Part shown: piece by piece, positions 55,728-64,000 of the stretch
How positions within the stretch are numbered: the first letter of the stretch is position 1
Layout: each line of letters begins with the position of its first letter
Made by a program: the position numbers and the translations under genes
Notes under the pieces: model-generated
Told to the model about the DNA's origin: nothing
Databases searched by the model: none
Seen by the model: the letters and a program-made list of their open reading frames with translations, nothing else
Assembly: GCA_032388755.1 (NCBI GenBank)
Contig: CP135593.1
Span: 186,001 to 250,000 of the forward strand
Length of the DNA stretch: 64,000 bases
Origin: Neisseria sp. DTU_2020_1000833_1_SI_GRL_NUU_006
Lineage (GTDB): Bacteria > Pseudomonadota > Gammaproteobacteria > Burkholderiales > Neisseriaceae
Reading direction: 5' to 3'

Positions 55728-56285
55728 TTAACGTTTTGCTTTTGCGGCAGGTTTTTTAGGAGCCGGTTTTCCTGCTTTGGCGGGAGAGTTGGCAACGGAG
55801 CAGTATTTGGCAACGATTTGATCAACGACTTCTTCTTTGCCGTTAACGGTCGTTTTACCGCGTACGGTCAGCATATTGCCGTCTACTTTGTCGATATTGC
55901 CCAAATTGGCACGACCGGCCACCCATGCGACATTTTCGCCCCAGAAGGCGTTGACATCATCGCTGGAGCCGACGACGCGGAACAGGTTGGGTGTCAGTTC
56001 GTTTTTGTATTTCACTTGTGCTACAACAGGTTCGTTGCCTTTGAAACCGTACATAACGCTCAATGGGTCTTGACCGTTTTGACCGCAGCGGTAGTGTACT
56101 TCTTTGGTGCTGTCGATAGCGTCCACTTTAATAGTTTGAGGAGTGAAAGGTTGGTTTTGTTGCGCTGCTTGTTGCGGAGCTGGGGCAGGTTGCGCGGCAG
56201 GTTTTCCTTTGGAAGAGCTGGAACATGCAGACAGCGCGGCAGCGGCGATAACGGCAGAAATCATTAACTTGGTATTTTTATTCAT
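55728..56285 (-). CDS. MliC/adhesin-complex-protein-like lipoprotein
   Basis: Encodes 185 residues. Signal peptide with lipobox ALSAC (Cys21), a Ser/Lys/Pro/Gln-rich linker to about residue 50, a folded domain, and a Lys/Pro/Ala-rich tail. The domain reads VHYRCGQNGQDPLSVMYGFK ... GENVAWVAGRANLGNIDKVD ... KYCS, with the Y-x-C start and paired terminal cysteine of the MliC/ACP type. Neisserial adhesin complex protein inhibits C-type lysozyme; here the similarity is partial, so the same role is only an inference. Start has ATATGGAG upstream. Bordered by a foreign-dialect uptake pair. Confidence 0.6.
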   Translation of the reverse strand: MNKNTKLMISAVIAAAALSACSSSSKGKPAAQPAPAPQQAAQQNQPFTPQTIKVDAIDSTKEVHYRCGQNGQDPLSVMYGFKGNEPVVAQVKYKNELTPNLFRVVGSSDDVNAFWGENVAWVAGRANLGNIDKVDGNMLTVRGKTTVNGKEEVVDQIVAKYCSVANSPAKAGKPAPKKPAAKAKR

Positions 56286-56635
56286 CGGTTTACTCCATAT
56301 AAATTTTTGATAAAAGGTTGGCGAAACATTAACACAATATCAGAGATGGTATATTTTGTCTTCAATTTGGACAAATCTTTAATAAAAGCATCAAAAGAAT
56401 AAGTAAATTTACTTATGAAAAGATCATCCAAGTTCAAGCGTTTCGGCTCCATCTGTCCGCCCTGCTGACTGCCGGATACATTACGTCCACGGTGTTTTTC
56501 GGCAATCAAACCATTACAAAACTGCAAGGTCTGAAAATCGATGTTGTGTTATGTCATAGGTTTGCGCTTTACCCAAATAAGGGGAATAATGACTTTTCAT
56601 TCATCAATTAAACTTCTATACACACGAGGGCAGGC
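56286..56635. other. Intergenic region between the ACP-like gene and gabD
   Basis: About 350 bases. An 81-codon minus-strand frame overlaps the ACP-like start and does not look coding. On the plus strand, 56440-56550 contains a stretch translating as LLTAGYITSTVFFGNQTITK that looks like the relic of a membrane protein, without a start or usable end. The gabD ribosome binding site GAGGG is at the end. Confidence 0.4.
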
Positions 56636-58072
56636 ATGAATTCTTTTGCATCATTGTTAAACCATCCCGATATTTCTTTTCTTCCGATTCCAGACAGTAT
56701 CAAAGTCGGCAATCCGGCAACGGGCGAGACCTTGGCGTTTGTCCGCACGACTCGTTCAGACGGCCTCAAATTGCTGATTCAAAAGGCGGAGGCGGCACAA
56801 AAATTATGGGCGGCAAAAACTGCGTTGGAGCGCGCCGATGTGTTGTGGCGTTGGTATTTTTTGATTAAAGAAAACAAAGAAGAACTGGCGCGTATCATGA
56901 CGATGGAGCAGGGAAAAAGTCTGACTGAGGCGCGTGGCGAGATTGATTATGCGGCTTCGTTTGTGCGCTGGTTTGCCGAAGAGGCGCGGCGGATTGACGG
57001 CGATGTGTTGACGAGTGTGAAAGCGTCGCAAAAACTGGTTGTGTTGAAACAGCCTATCGGTGTTACTGCGGCGATTACACCGTGGAACTTCCCATCTGCG
57101 ATGATTGCACGTAAGGCTGCACCTGCTTTGGCGGTGGGCTGTGCGATGATTGTCAAGCCCGCGTCGCTCACGCCTTTGAGTGCGTATGCGTTGGCTGTAC
57201 TGGCCTACGAAGCGGGTGTGCCTCAGGATTTGTTGCCTGTTGTCAGCGGTAGTGCTTCGGAAATCAGCAATGAATTTGCCACGAATCCGACCGTGCGCAA
57301 AATCAGCTTTACCGGCTCAACTGAAATAGGTGCGAAAATTTTTGCCGACAGTGCGGCGGACATTAAAAAACTCAGTTTGGAACTGGGCGGCAATGCGCCG
57401 TTTATCGTGTTTGACGATGCCGATTTGGACAAAGCCGTCGAAGGCGCGCTCGCCAGCAAGTTTCGCAACAGCGGCCAGACCTGCGTCTGCACCAACCGCG
57501 TGTACGCTCAATCGGGCATTTACGACGAATTTTGCCGCAAATTAAGTGAAAAAGTGGCCGCGCTCAAATTGGGCAACGGCTTGGATGAAGGCGTGAACCA
57601 AGGGCCGCTGATTGAGGAAAAAGCGGTGGAAAAAGTCGAGCAGCACATCGCCGACGCGCTCTCCAAAGGCGCGGTCTGCCTGACCGGCGGCAAACGCAGC
57701 GCGCTGGGCGGAACGTTTTTCGAACCGACTGTCTTAAGCGGCGTAACGGCGCAAATGGCGGTGGCGCGCGAAGAAACCTTCGGGCCGTTGTGTCCCGTGT
57801 TCCGCTTTGAAAGCGAAGCCGAAGTCATCGCGGCCGCCAACGATACGGAATACGGTTTGGCGGCCTACCTCTTCACTTCCGACACCGCCCGTCAGTGGCG
57901 AGTTGGCGAAGCCTTGGAATACGGCATGGTCGGCATCAATACGGGCTTAATCAGTAATGAAGTGGCACCGTTTGGCGGCGTAAAACGCAGCGGTTTGGGA
58001 CGTGAAGGCAGCAAATACGGTGCGGACGAATATTTGGAATTGAAATATTTGTGTATCGATGTGGCGTATTGA
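56636..58072 (+). CDS. gabD: Succinate-semialdehyde dehydrogenase
   Basis: Encodes 478 residues of the aldehyde dehydrogenase superfamily. Motifs: NFPSAMIARKAAPALAVGC, FTGSTEIGAKIF, the base E249 in LELGGNAPFIVFDDAD, catalytic C283 in FRNSGQTCVCTNR, and EETFGPLCPVFRF. The arrangement SGQTCVCTNR with KPASLTPLSAYALAVLA is the GabD subgroup that oxidises succinic semialdehyde to succinate with NADP+. No GABA transaminase gene lies beside it. An AGGCCGTCTGAA-type uptake sequence is inside the gene at 56755-56766. Confidence 0.9.
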   Translation: MNSFASLLNHPDISFLPIPDSIKVGNPATGETLAFVRTTRSDGLKLLIQKAEAAQKLWAAKTALERADVLWRWYFLIKENKEELARIMTMEQGKSLTEARGEIDYAASFVRWFAEEARRIDGDVLTSVKASQKLVVLKQPIGVTAAITPWNFPSAMIARKAAPALAVGCAMIVKPASLTPLSAYALAVLAYEAGVPQDLLPVVSGSASEISNEFATNPTVRKISFTGSTEIGAKIFADSAADIKKLSLELGGNAPFIVFDDADLDKAVEGALASKFRNSGQTCVCTNRVYAQSGIYDEFCRKLSEKVAALKLGNGLDEGVNQGPLIEEKAVEKVEQHIADALSKGAVCLTGGKRSALGGTFFEPTVLSGVTAQMAVAREETFGPLCPVFRFESEAEVIAAANDTEYGLAAYLFTSDTARQWRVGEALEYGMVGINTGLISNEVAPFGGVKRSGLGREGSKYGADEYLELKYLCIDVAY

Positions 58073-58091
58073 GTTTGCTACTAGAAGCAAC

Positions 58092-58146
58092 AGGTCGTCT
58101 GAAAAACAAATTTCATTGAAACCTTGTTTTCAGACGACCTTTTTCA
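58092..58146 (+). terminator. Terminator of gabD
   Basis: AGGTCGTCTGAAAAA and TTTTCAGACGACCT separated by about 23 bases, then TTTTT. Immediately followed by a Correia element. Confidence 0.75.
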
Positions 58147-58252
58147 TATAGTGGATTAACAAAAATCAGGACAAGGCGACGAGGCCGCAGACAGTACAAA
58201 TAGTACGGCAAGGCGAGGCAACGCCGTACTGGTTTAAATTTAATCCACTATA
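58147..58252 (-). repeat. Correia repeat enclosed element, short form (106 bp)
   Basis: TATAGTGGATTAACAAAAATC at the left end and TTTAATCCACTATA at the right, IHF segment absent. Its last base is directly adjacent to the stop codon of the DUF445 gene (58253-58255). Confidence 0.93.
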
Positions 58253-59572
58253 CTATCCCGCCAGCCACAGCGATACCGTATAAATCGCCAATCCGACCAG
58301 TCCGCCGACAAGCGTGCCGTTGATGCGGATATATTGCAAATCCTTGCCCACGCTCAATTCCAGTTTTTCCACCATCAGGCGGCTGTCCCAGCCTTTGACT
58401 TTGTCCGAGACGAACAAAGCGGCCTTATCTTTATAACGCATCACAAAATCCCGAACCAAAAGCGAAATCCGCACATCCGCCCGCCGCATAAATTGCGGGT
58501 ATGCCTGGGCTTGCGAACGCATATGATTCAGCAGCTTTTCCAGTTGAGCTTGGCACAAAGAGTCTTGTTTTTTCACATCTTCCCGCGCCCAGTCTAGAAT
58601 GCCGCGCCATAAGGTCATGATTTGACGTTGCAGGGCGGGCGATTGCGCGAGCTGTTTTTTGAATTTGTCCAGGCGGCGGTGCCACAGGCGCGATGTGGTC
58701 AGGCGTTCGGTCAGTTCGTCGTATTGCACCAAGAATTGTCGGCGCAGCGCGTTATCCTGCTTGTCCGCAGTTGCCAAATAGCCGTCTATCCAAGCCAACG
58801 CTTTTTCTGCCGCCCAATCATCGACTTTCTCCACCAAGGTCGATTTCACCGCCGCTTTGAGCCTGTCCCAAGTACCGGGATTGCCGCCTTCGATTTTTGC
58901 TGCCCATTCGCGCAGGTTCTGCTCCAACATTTCACGGGTTTCCGGCGTTTTCAGCCAACGCCGAATCTGACGGAGCAGGCTTTCAAACGCTTTTTCGTGC
59001 ATCCCTTGCGCTTTCAGCAGCCGCAAACCGTCGGCAAGCGCGTTGCCGATTTGTCCGCCGCTGTAACGTTCTTCCAGCAGCATCGCCGTAAAACGCGCCG
59101 TCTGTTCCGGTTTGGCGATGGCAAGCAGCGTCGGAATCTGCTTGGAAAGCCAGGGCAGCCAATGCGATTTTACGTCTTCGCCGTCCAGCCATTTCAATAA
59201 TTTATCGCTGGGCTGCGCTTGGTAAATGCGCATGGCGATGGGTTTGCCCTGCAAAAAATTGTGTTCGATAAACCGCCCCAATTCATCGCCGATGCGTGCC
59301 TGATTACGCGGCAAAATCGCTGTATGGGGAATCGGTAGGCCGAGGGGTCGTCTGAAAAGTGCGGTTACGGCAAACCAGTCCGCCAGCGCACCCACCATCG
59401 CCGCTTCGGCAAACGCTTTGACAAATCCCAACCAAGGATATTGGCGCACATAAACGGCGGAGGCTGCAAACAGCCCACACGCCGCAAGCAGCAAGCCCGT
59501 CGCCCAACGCCTGCTTTTCGCCAACTTTTTGCGCGCCTCATTTAAGCGGACTTGTTCCGAAAGGGTGTGCAT
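58253..59572 (-). CDS. DUF445-family membrane-associated protein
   Basis: Encodes 439 residues. A hydrophobic segment near residues 24-45, then the DUF445 signature FAEAAMVGALADWFAVTALFRRPLGLPIPHTAI and IGDELGRFIEHNFLQ. The middle is helical and charged (likely elongated), and a final membrane helix is at the C-terminus (GTLVGGLVGLAIYTVSLWLAG). The family (YjiN in E. coli) has no firm function. In-frame uptake sequence encodes FRRPL. The stop TAG abuts a Correia element. Confidence 0.85.
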   Translation of the reverse strand: MHTLSEQVRLNEARKKLAKSRRWATGLLLAACGLFAASAVYVRQYPWLGFVKAFAEAAMVGALADWFAVTALFRRPLGLPIPHTAILPRNQARIGDELGRFIEHNFLQGKPIAMRIYQAQPSDKLLKWLDGEDVKSHWLPWLSKQIPTLLAIAKPEQTARFTAMLLEERYSGGQIGNALADGLRLLKAQGMHEKAFESLLRQIRRWLKTPETREMLEQNLREWAAKIEGGNPGTWDRLKAAVKSTLVEKVDDWAAEKALAWIDGYLATADKQDNALRRQFLVQYDELTERLTTSRLWHRRLDKFKKQLAQSPALQRQIMTLWRGILDWAREDVKKQDSLCQAQLEKLLNHMRSQAQAYPQFMRRADVRISLLVRDFVMRYKDKAALFVSDKVKGWDSRLMVEKLELSVGKDLQYIRINGTLVGGLVGLAIYTVSLWLAG

Positions 59573-59842
59573 TTCTATTCCTGTCTTTTTTGTCTTTAGA
59601 GGGTTGCGAATAAATTGATTATTTTTTAATCAGCTAAAAATATTCAATAGGTTTCAAAATATTATCCAAGTTTTCCACAGAATGCACACATCAATCCGAA
59701 TGCGGGTTGTGGGCAATATTTTGTATTGCCTGTTTTTTAATCATGATATTTTTATTTTGGAAAATCAAAAGGAAAGGAGAGTTGTTCACAAGCTGTTCAC
59801 ATGATTCTGCGGTATGGCTGTGTACAGGTTTTCAGACGACCT

Positions 59843-60523
59843 TTATGCCGTCCAACCTGAAACCGAAACCCAAAGCCGCCACAAGGCCCAAGCCGCCACC
59901 GTCAAACCTGCCAACAGGCGGATACTGCGTTTTTGCAAAAGCGTTTTCAACTGCGCCGCAAAGATGCCCATCGCCAAAAGGTTCGGCAGCGTGCCGAGCG
60001 CAAAAGCCAACATATATAAAGCACCGTGAACCGCGCTGCCGCTGCCCAAGGCGTAAAGCGACGCGCTGTAAACCAGGCCGCACGGCAGCCAGCCCCAGAG
60101 CATCCCCACGCCGAAACAGGCTGGGACGGAACGGATAGGCAAAAGCTTGTTTAAAAAAGGATTCAGCCGCTTCCATATCGGTTTGCCGATGCGTTCGATA
60201 CGCGTTGCCGCCGTCGAAATTCCCGCCAGATAAAGCCCTAAAAGCAACAACAGAATGTTTGCCGCGATATACAGGCCCTGCTGCAACACACGGGTGTCAT
60301 CCAAAGAAATCCCTGCCTGCCCGATCAGTCCGACTAGGAAGCCGATGAGGACATAGCTGCTTACACGTCCTAAGTTCAACAGGACAATCAATCCGAAACG
60401 GTTGAGGTTGGGCGGAAGCTGCAAGGCAAATGCGCTGCTTAACCCGCCGCACATACCGACGCAGTGGCCGCCGCCGAAAAAACCGAGCAGAAACAGAGTG
60501 AGGAAGGTAAGTTTTTCGTCCAT
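59843..60523 (-). CDS. SafE/UreH-like six-helix membrane protein
   Basis: Encodes 226 residues with about six hydrophobic segments. The first segment carries GFFGGGHCVGMCGGLSSAFAL and a later one FGVGMLWGWLPCGLVYSASLYAL; this GHCxGMCGG ... PCGL pair defines the small membrane family annotated as sulfite exporter TauE/SafE or UreH-like, related to the DsbD transmembrane domain. Members often sit near cbb3 oxidase assembly genes and may move copper or electrons; no such genes are next to it here. The single-Cys positions are intact. Confidence 0.8.
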   Translation of the reverse strand: MDEKLTFLTLFLLGFFGGGHCVGMCGGLSSAFALQLPPNLNRFGLIVLLNLGRVSSYVLIGFLVGLIGQAGISLDDTRVLQQGLYIAANILLLLLGLYLAGISTAATRIERIGKPIWKRLNPFLNKLLPIRSVPACFGVGMLWGWLPCGLVYSASLYALGSGSAVHGALYMLAFALGTLPNLLAMGIFAAQLKTLLQKRSIRLLAGLTVAAWALWRLWVSVSGWTA

Positions 60524-60633
60524 ATCAGATATATTTGAAATTGTTATCAGGCTGTTTCGTATTGTATCAATAACGGAGGAATGAGGATAAGAAAGGATGG
60601 AATAGGGACGAATTATTGCGAATCCGTTTGGAA

Positions 60634-60694
60634 AGGTCGTCTGAAAATCGCTTTGCCTTGATTGGACGGCATCGGATTTTCAGACGACCTTTAG
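60634..60694. terminator. Long-loop uptake-sequence pair
   Basis: AGGTCGTCTGAAAATC and GATTTTCAGACGACCT about 25 bases apart. It separates two divergent genes, so its role as a terminator is unclear. Confidence 0.45.
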
Positions 60695-60854
60695 ACTACC
60701 CGATATTTATAAAGCCCTATTTTGAGAAAAATAATTTGATTTTATTTGAAAACAAAATGTTAAACGAATTGAATATTTCTGAACAAGATACCGAAGAAAC
60801 AAGCAAATGTTTGCATATTATCGAGATTCGGTTAAAATTATCGGAAAATATATA

Positions 60855-60874
60855 AATAATAATCAAAATCATTC
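60855..60874 (+). promoter_or_regulatory. Possible Fur-type site upstream of the TonB receptor
   Basis: AATAATAATCAAAATCATTC resembles the repeated NATWAT hexamers of a Fur box (first hexamer good, middle poor). It lies about 100 bases before the receptor start in AT-rich sequence. Suggestive only. Confidence 0.35.
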
Positions 60875-60910
60875 AATATCATTCAATCTATTTGCGGCAA
60901 AACCTTTCCG

Positions 60911-60937
60911 AGGTCGTCTGAACATTTTCAGACGACG
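60911..60937. repeat. Uptake-sequence hairpin in the receptor leader
   Basis: AGGTCGTCTGAA-CATT-TTCAGACGACG, one mismatch at the outer end, only 34 bases before the receptor ATG. If the promoter lies upstream of it, the transcript leader would contain a strong hairpin. Confidence 0.6.
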
Positions 60938-60970
60938 CTGTCTGACATTCCGCCACACAAGGAATCCGTT

Positions 60971-63900
60971 ATGAAGCCAGTCAAAGTCAACACCCTTGCC
61001 GCCTGCATCGCCGCCATCGGTTTCTCTCCCATCAGTTATGCTGCCGATAATACGCCGACCGTCATTCTCGATACTGTTACCGTCAAAGGCACGCGCAATA
61101 AAGACGAAATCGGTAAAAGCCGAGTTTATACCCGCGAAATCGTCAATCTTTACAAAGGCAAAAACGAAGTCGAAACCTTCAAAGGCAACACCGTATCCGA
61201 CCTTTTAAGCGGTATGTCCGGCGTGTACAGCGGCGACGCGCGCAACAGCGGCGCACTGGATCCCAATATACGCGGCGTGCAGGGACAGGGGCGCATCCCC
61301 GTTACCATCGACGGCACGGAGCAGGCGATTACCGTCTGGCGCGGCTACGCAGGCGCAAACAACCGCAACTACGTCGATCCCAACATCATCAGCAGCGTTT
61401 CCATCGAAAAAGGTCCCTCGTTCAGCCGCGATATGAAAAGCGGCATAGGCGGCTCCGTCGCCCTGAAAACCATCGATGCCGACGATATTGTCCCCGAAGG
61501 GCAGAAATACGGCTTTGAAGTGAAGGCGGAAGCTTCCAATAATTCCATCAAGCGGCGTGAGAATGCTTATGAACATTCAGTCGATTATCGAACCTTGCCT
61601 GTTCCCGCAGTAGCAACGGGCGGTATTTGGCGTTCATTTTTTGACGATACCGACCGAATCGACCAGCGTTTCAACGGACGCAATAAATTTGGTGAGGATA
61701 AAGCCTACCGCATTGCCGCTGCCACCAAGCAGGACAATTTCGATGCCATGCTCGCCTATGCCTACCGCAGTAAAGGCAATTATTTTTCCGGCAAAAAAGG
61801 GGCGGAACGCTACGGCTATATCGGTCCTTGGACACAAGAAACTTTAGACGAATTAAAACGTCGTCAAGAAGAAGCCGCTGCCAAGGGCGAGAAATTTTAC
61901 GGCAGTGAAAACATGCTGGGCGCACCCGATATTTCAAAAATCGGACTTTTCTACCATCCGGGCGGGGAAGTCAGCAATACCTCGCTCGAAACCAAATCAT
62001 GGGTAGGTAAAACCACCTTCCGTCTGCCGAACCGACAAACGATCAAATTCGGCCTGCGCCATACCGATTCCACGTTCGGCGAAATCATGCCTTCGCGTAT
62101 TATCGGTCCCATCAGTTGGGATGCGTCCGTCCTCAACAAAATTGCCGAATGGCCGCAGGCATGGGTCAAACAGCGTTCCTACAATATCGACTATTCGTGG
62201 AAGCCCGAGGGCAGCCGTTGGATAGATTTCGATGCCACGCTTTGGACAACGCGTACCAAATCCAAAACCAATACCGCAGGCGGCTCGCCCGGCGATACCG
62301 TTTATGAGGACAACAAATTTCAAATAGCATGGGACGAATACGACAGATGGCAGAAATACACCCCCGCAGAGCGGCAGGAATTGCTGGATGCAGGAATAGA
62401 AGCCCCCAAACCGCCCAAACCCGAAACGCCCAATACCAACGGACGCTTCAACACCATCGAAGGCAACGCCTATTACGCCCGTAACAACCGTACAGGCTTT
62501 CAATTCTCCAACCGTATGAAATTGAGCGACAAACTGTCGCTGACCTTGATGGGCGATTTTCAAAACGAAAAACTGACATCGCGCAATGATTTTTCAGACG
62601 AGCTGGAGCGAGGAGGATACGACAAATATCGGGAAGAACTCGAAAACAGCACCATCAGGGCAAATTATGAATTGAACCAATACGGTGTACCTCGAAACGG
62701 CAAGCGGCGCGAATACAATCTGGGCTTCAATTTCCGCTACGAACCCTTCCGCTGGCTGACTTTGACGGCGGGAGGACGATATACCAATTTCCAGCTTCAG
62801 GATAAAAGCAAACGTTTGGAAAGCGGTACGTATAAGACCGGCTATCCGTTAGAAATGAACAGGGGGATAAAATATTCGATCGGCAGGGTTGCCACGCTGC
62901 AAGAATACGCGGATTACAAGGCAATTGACGATGCTTTGGCGAATGGCAGTCTTGATTATGGACTTTTATATGCGACAGAGGAATACGCAGAACAAAGAAA
63001 AAAACATGCACAAATTAGCCTGTTGTTTCAAACCAATTCGCAATATATTCCGACTTTGACAGATGATCGCGAAAAATGGGTCAATCCCAATGAAAAGGTG
63101 GATTTCTATTGGTTGAAAGACGATAAAGGCCGTCTGAATATGCAGGATCATCCCCTTATCAATGGCAGCATTCCTGATTTGCACACTAAAGTCCCTAATC
63201 CTGTATATGACCCGTCTATTCCAGACAGTCCGCAGTTTGTGCCTAAGTATTATAACGTTGATGCAAGCGTATATACGACTCCAATGACCGAAGCCGAAAA
63301 ACAGAGAGCAATGAAGCAGAAAGGCAGCGGTTGGGTGCCCGCATTTTCTGCCACTGTCAATTTTACTGATTACAGCCGCGCCTATTTGCGTTATACCGAA
63401 ACTCTGCGCTACCCCAGCATTTTTGAAGGGACTTACGGCTTTTCTACCGCCGCCGGCTCATTCAACCGCATGGGCTATGGCTGGCGGCCCGAACACGCCA
63501 AAAACTGGGAAGTCGGCTACATCCATGATTTGACAGGACTGTTACCGAAAATGAAAAAAGCGGATTTCCGCATTAACTACTTCCATAACAAGACCAAAAA
63601 CGTTATCGACAGGGACAGCAATCTCGAATTCGAACAATTCGACAGACAAATCCGCAGTGGTGCCGAGCTGTCCACCCGCTTCGATACCGGACGCGTCTTT
63701 GGTAGCCTGAACGTATTCCGCAGCCTGAAAAACAAAATGTGCGACGAAACCTTCCAATGGTCGACTGTGACTGCGGGAGATGTCGATGCAACATATTTTG
63801 CCGAAACCGGCAAAACCATGAGTCGCCCCGTCTGCAATCACGGAGGTTTGAGCGATTCGGGCTATCTGGCAAGCGCGCTTCAGCCACGCTGGTCGATTGA

Positions 63901-64000
63901 TGCCGAATTGGGCAGCCGCTTTCTTGCCAACAGACTGGAAACAGGCGTGCGCCTTCATTACCACAGCCGCGTCTATGAAAACCGCAATGATGCGTGGCAG
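60971..64000 (+). CDS. Large TonB-dependent receptor (HasR/TdfG-like), 3' end outside the window
   Basis: Open from the ATG at 60971 to the window end, at least 1010 residues, so well above the usual 700-800. Signal peptide ends SPISYAA; TonB box TVILDTVTVKGT; plug with NTVSDLLSGMSGVYSGDARN, NIRGVQGQGRIPVTIDG and ISSVSIEKGPSFSRDMKSGI. The barrel has unusually long loops (for example KRRQEEAAAKGEKFYGSENM and the KPPKPETPNTNG segment) as in HasR-type or neisserial TdfG receptors. The ligand is unknown; heme or a carrier protein is possible. An AGGCCGTCTGAA-type uptake sequence lies in frame at 63127. RBS: weak (ACAAGGAATCCGTT). Confidence 0.8.
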   Translation, partial: MKPVKVNTLAACIAAIGFSPISYAADNTPTVILDTVTVKGTRNKDEIGKSRVYTREIVNLYKGKNEVETFKGNTVSDLLSGMSGVYSGDARNSGALDPNIRGVQGQGRIPVTIDGTEQAITVWRGYAGANNRNYVDPNIISSVSIEKGPSFSRDMKSGIGGSVALKTIDADDIVPEGQKYGFEVKAEASNNSIKRRENAYEHSVDYRTLPVPAVATGGIWRSFFDDTDRIDQRFNGRNKFGEDKAYRIAAATKQDNFDAMLAYAYRSKGNYFSGKKGAERYGYIGPWTQETLDELKRRQEEAAAKGEKFYGSENMLGAPDISKIGLFYHPGGEVSNTSLETKSWVGKTTFRLPNRQTIKFGLRHTDSTFGEIMPSRIIGPISWDASVLNKIAEWPQAWVKQRSYNIDYSWKPEGSRWIDFDATLWTTRTKSKTNTAGGSPGDTVYEDNKFQIAWDEYDRWQKYTPAERQELLDAGIEAPKPPKPETPNTNGRFNTIEGNAYYARNNRTGFQFSNRMKLSDKLSLTLMGDFQNEKLTSRNDFSDELERGGYDKYREELENSTIRANYELNQYGVPRNGKRREYNLGFNFRYEPFRWLTLTAGGRYTNFQLQDKSKRLESGTYKTGYPLEMNRGIKYSIGRVATLQEYADYKAIDDALANGSLDYGLLYATEEYAEQRKKHAQISLLFQTNSQYIPTLTDDREKWVNPNEKVDFYWLKDDKGRLNMQDHPLINGSIPDLHTKVPNPVYDPSIPDSPQFVPKYYNVDASVYTTPMTEAEKQRAMKQKGSGWVPAFSATVNFTDYSRAYLRYTETLRYPSIFEGTYGFSTAAGSFNRMGYGWRPEHAKNWEVGYIHDLTGLLPKMKKADFRINYFHNKTKNVIDRDSNLEFEQFDRQIRSGAELSTRFDTGRVFGSLNVFRSLKNKMCDETFQWSTVTAGDVDATYFAETGKTMSRPVCNHGGLSDSGYLASALQPRWSIDAELGSRFLANRLETGVRLHYHSRVYENRNDAWQ

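Larger units (their letters stand above)
60524..60970. other. Divergent intergenic region before the large TonB receptor
   Basis: About 450 bases. Two uptake-sequence hairpins (60634-60690 and 60911-60937) and an AT-rich segment (60720-60890) with a possible iron-regulator site. A 79-codon plus-strand frame spans the first hairpin and is rejected. Confidence 0.5.

Noticed and set aside
56282..56527. 81-codon minus-strand frame upstream of the ACP-like gene
   Set aside because: Overlaps the ACP-like start and its control region, without a plausible ribosome binding site or homologue.
60616..60855. 79-codon plus-strand frame before the TonB receptor
   Set aside because: Spans an uptake-sequence hairpin; only the last 30 codons lack repeats and they show no family signature.

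Overview
The window is a chromosomal segment of a Neisseria, most likely a commensal of the N. mucosa / N. sicca group. The main evidence is the DNA uptake sequence: the 12-mer AGGTCGTCTGAA (the 'muc' dialect) occurs dozens of times, very often as facing pairs that form transcription terminators. The meningococcal/gonococcal form ATGCCGTCTGAA was not noticed, and the AGGCCGTCTGAA form is a small minority. Six Correia repeat enclosed elements (CREE), dRS3-type 20-mers, an IS1106-like remnant and a complete mtrRCDE locus agree with this. No rRNA or tRNA gene was recognised by eye.

Layout. 1-9.5 kb: 3' end of formate-THF ligase (fhs), polyphosphate kinase (ppk), a magnesium transporter (mgtE), and a maltose cassette (SLC45-like MFS transporter, maltose phosphorylase mapA, beta-phosphoglucomutase pgmB) that turns maltose into glucose plus glucose 6-phosphate. 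9.7-15.5 kb: small genes (EamA-type transporter, TfpZ-like pilin accessory protein, yciO, DUF4189, DUF454, DUF1415) and a polyamine-binding lipoprotein. 15.6-21.8 kb: a candidate small RNA, pepN, and L-lactate permease divergent from a GdhR/LldR-like repressor, with operator-like palindromes between them. 22.2-25.6 kb: three consecutive broken genes on the minus strand (ABC transporter with internal deletion, AT-rich membrane/coiled-coil gene with an in-frame stop, siderophore-receptor-like gene with six in-frame stops and no frameshift). 25.7-30.8 kb: S4 protein, oxidoreductase-like protein, PHP nuclease, serB and an OprC-type copper receptor. 31-38 kb: mtrR divergent from mtrCDE, with a 5' regulatory region that matches the gonococcal layout. 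38-50 kb: mltD, bioA-bioD-ubiC, prfC, ldcA, a HIT protein, rho, a BPSS1780-type membrane protein and a 52-residue membrane protein. 49.5-50.8 kb: IS1106-like remnant abutting a broken TbpB-like lipoprotein fragment. 51-64 kb: histone-deacetylase-like protein, yajC-secD-secF, an MliC/ACP-like lipoprotein, gabD, DUF445, a SafE/UreH-like membrane protein, and a large TonB-dependent receptor cut by the window end.

Most of the window is ordinary core Neisseria chromosome. The parts that deserve a second look are the 22-25.6 kb decay cluster, the lactate operators, the candidate small RNA near 15.6 kb, the copper-site motifs in the 28.8 kb receptor, and the unusual-dialect uptake sequences in the mtr locus and beside the ACP-like gene. 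I did not find a clearly new multi-gene system.
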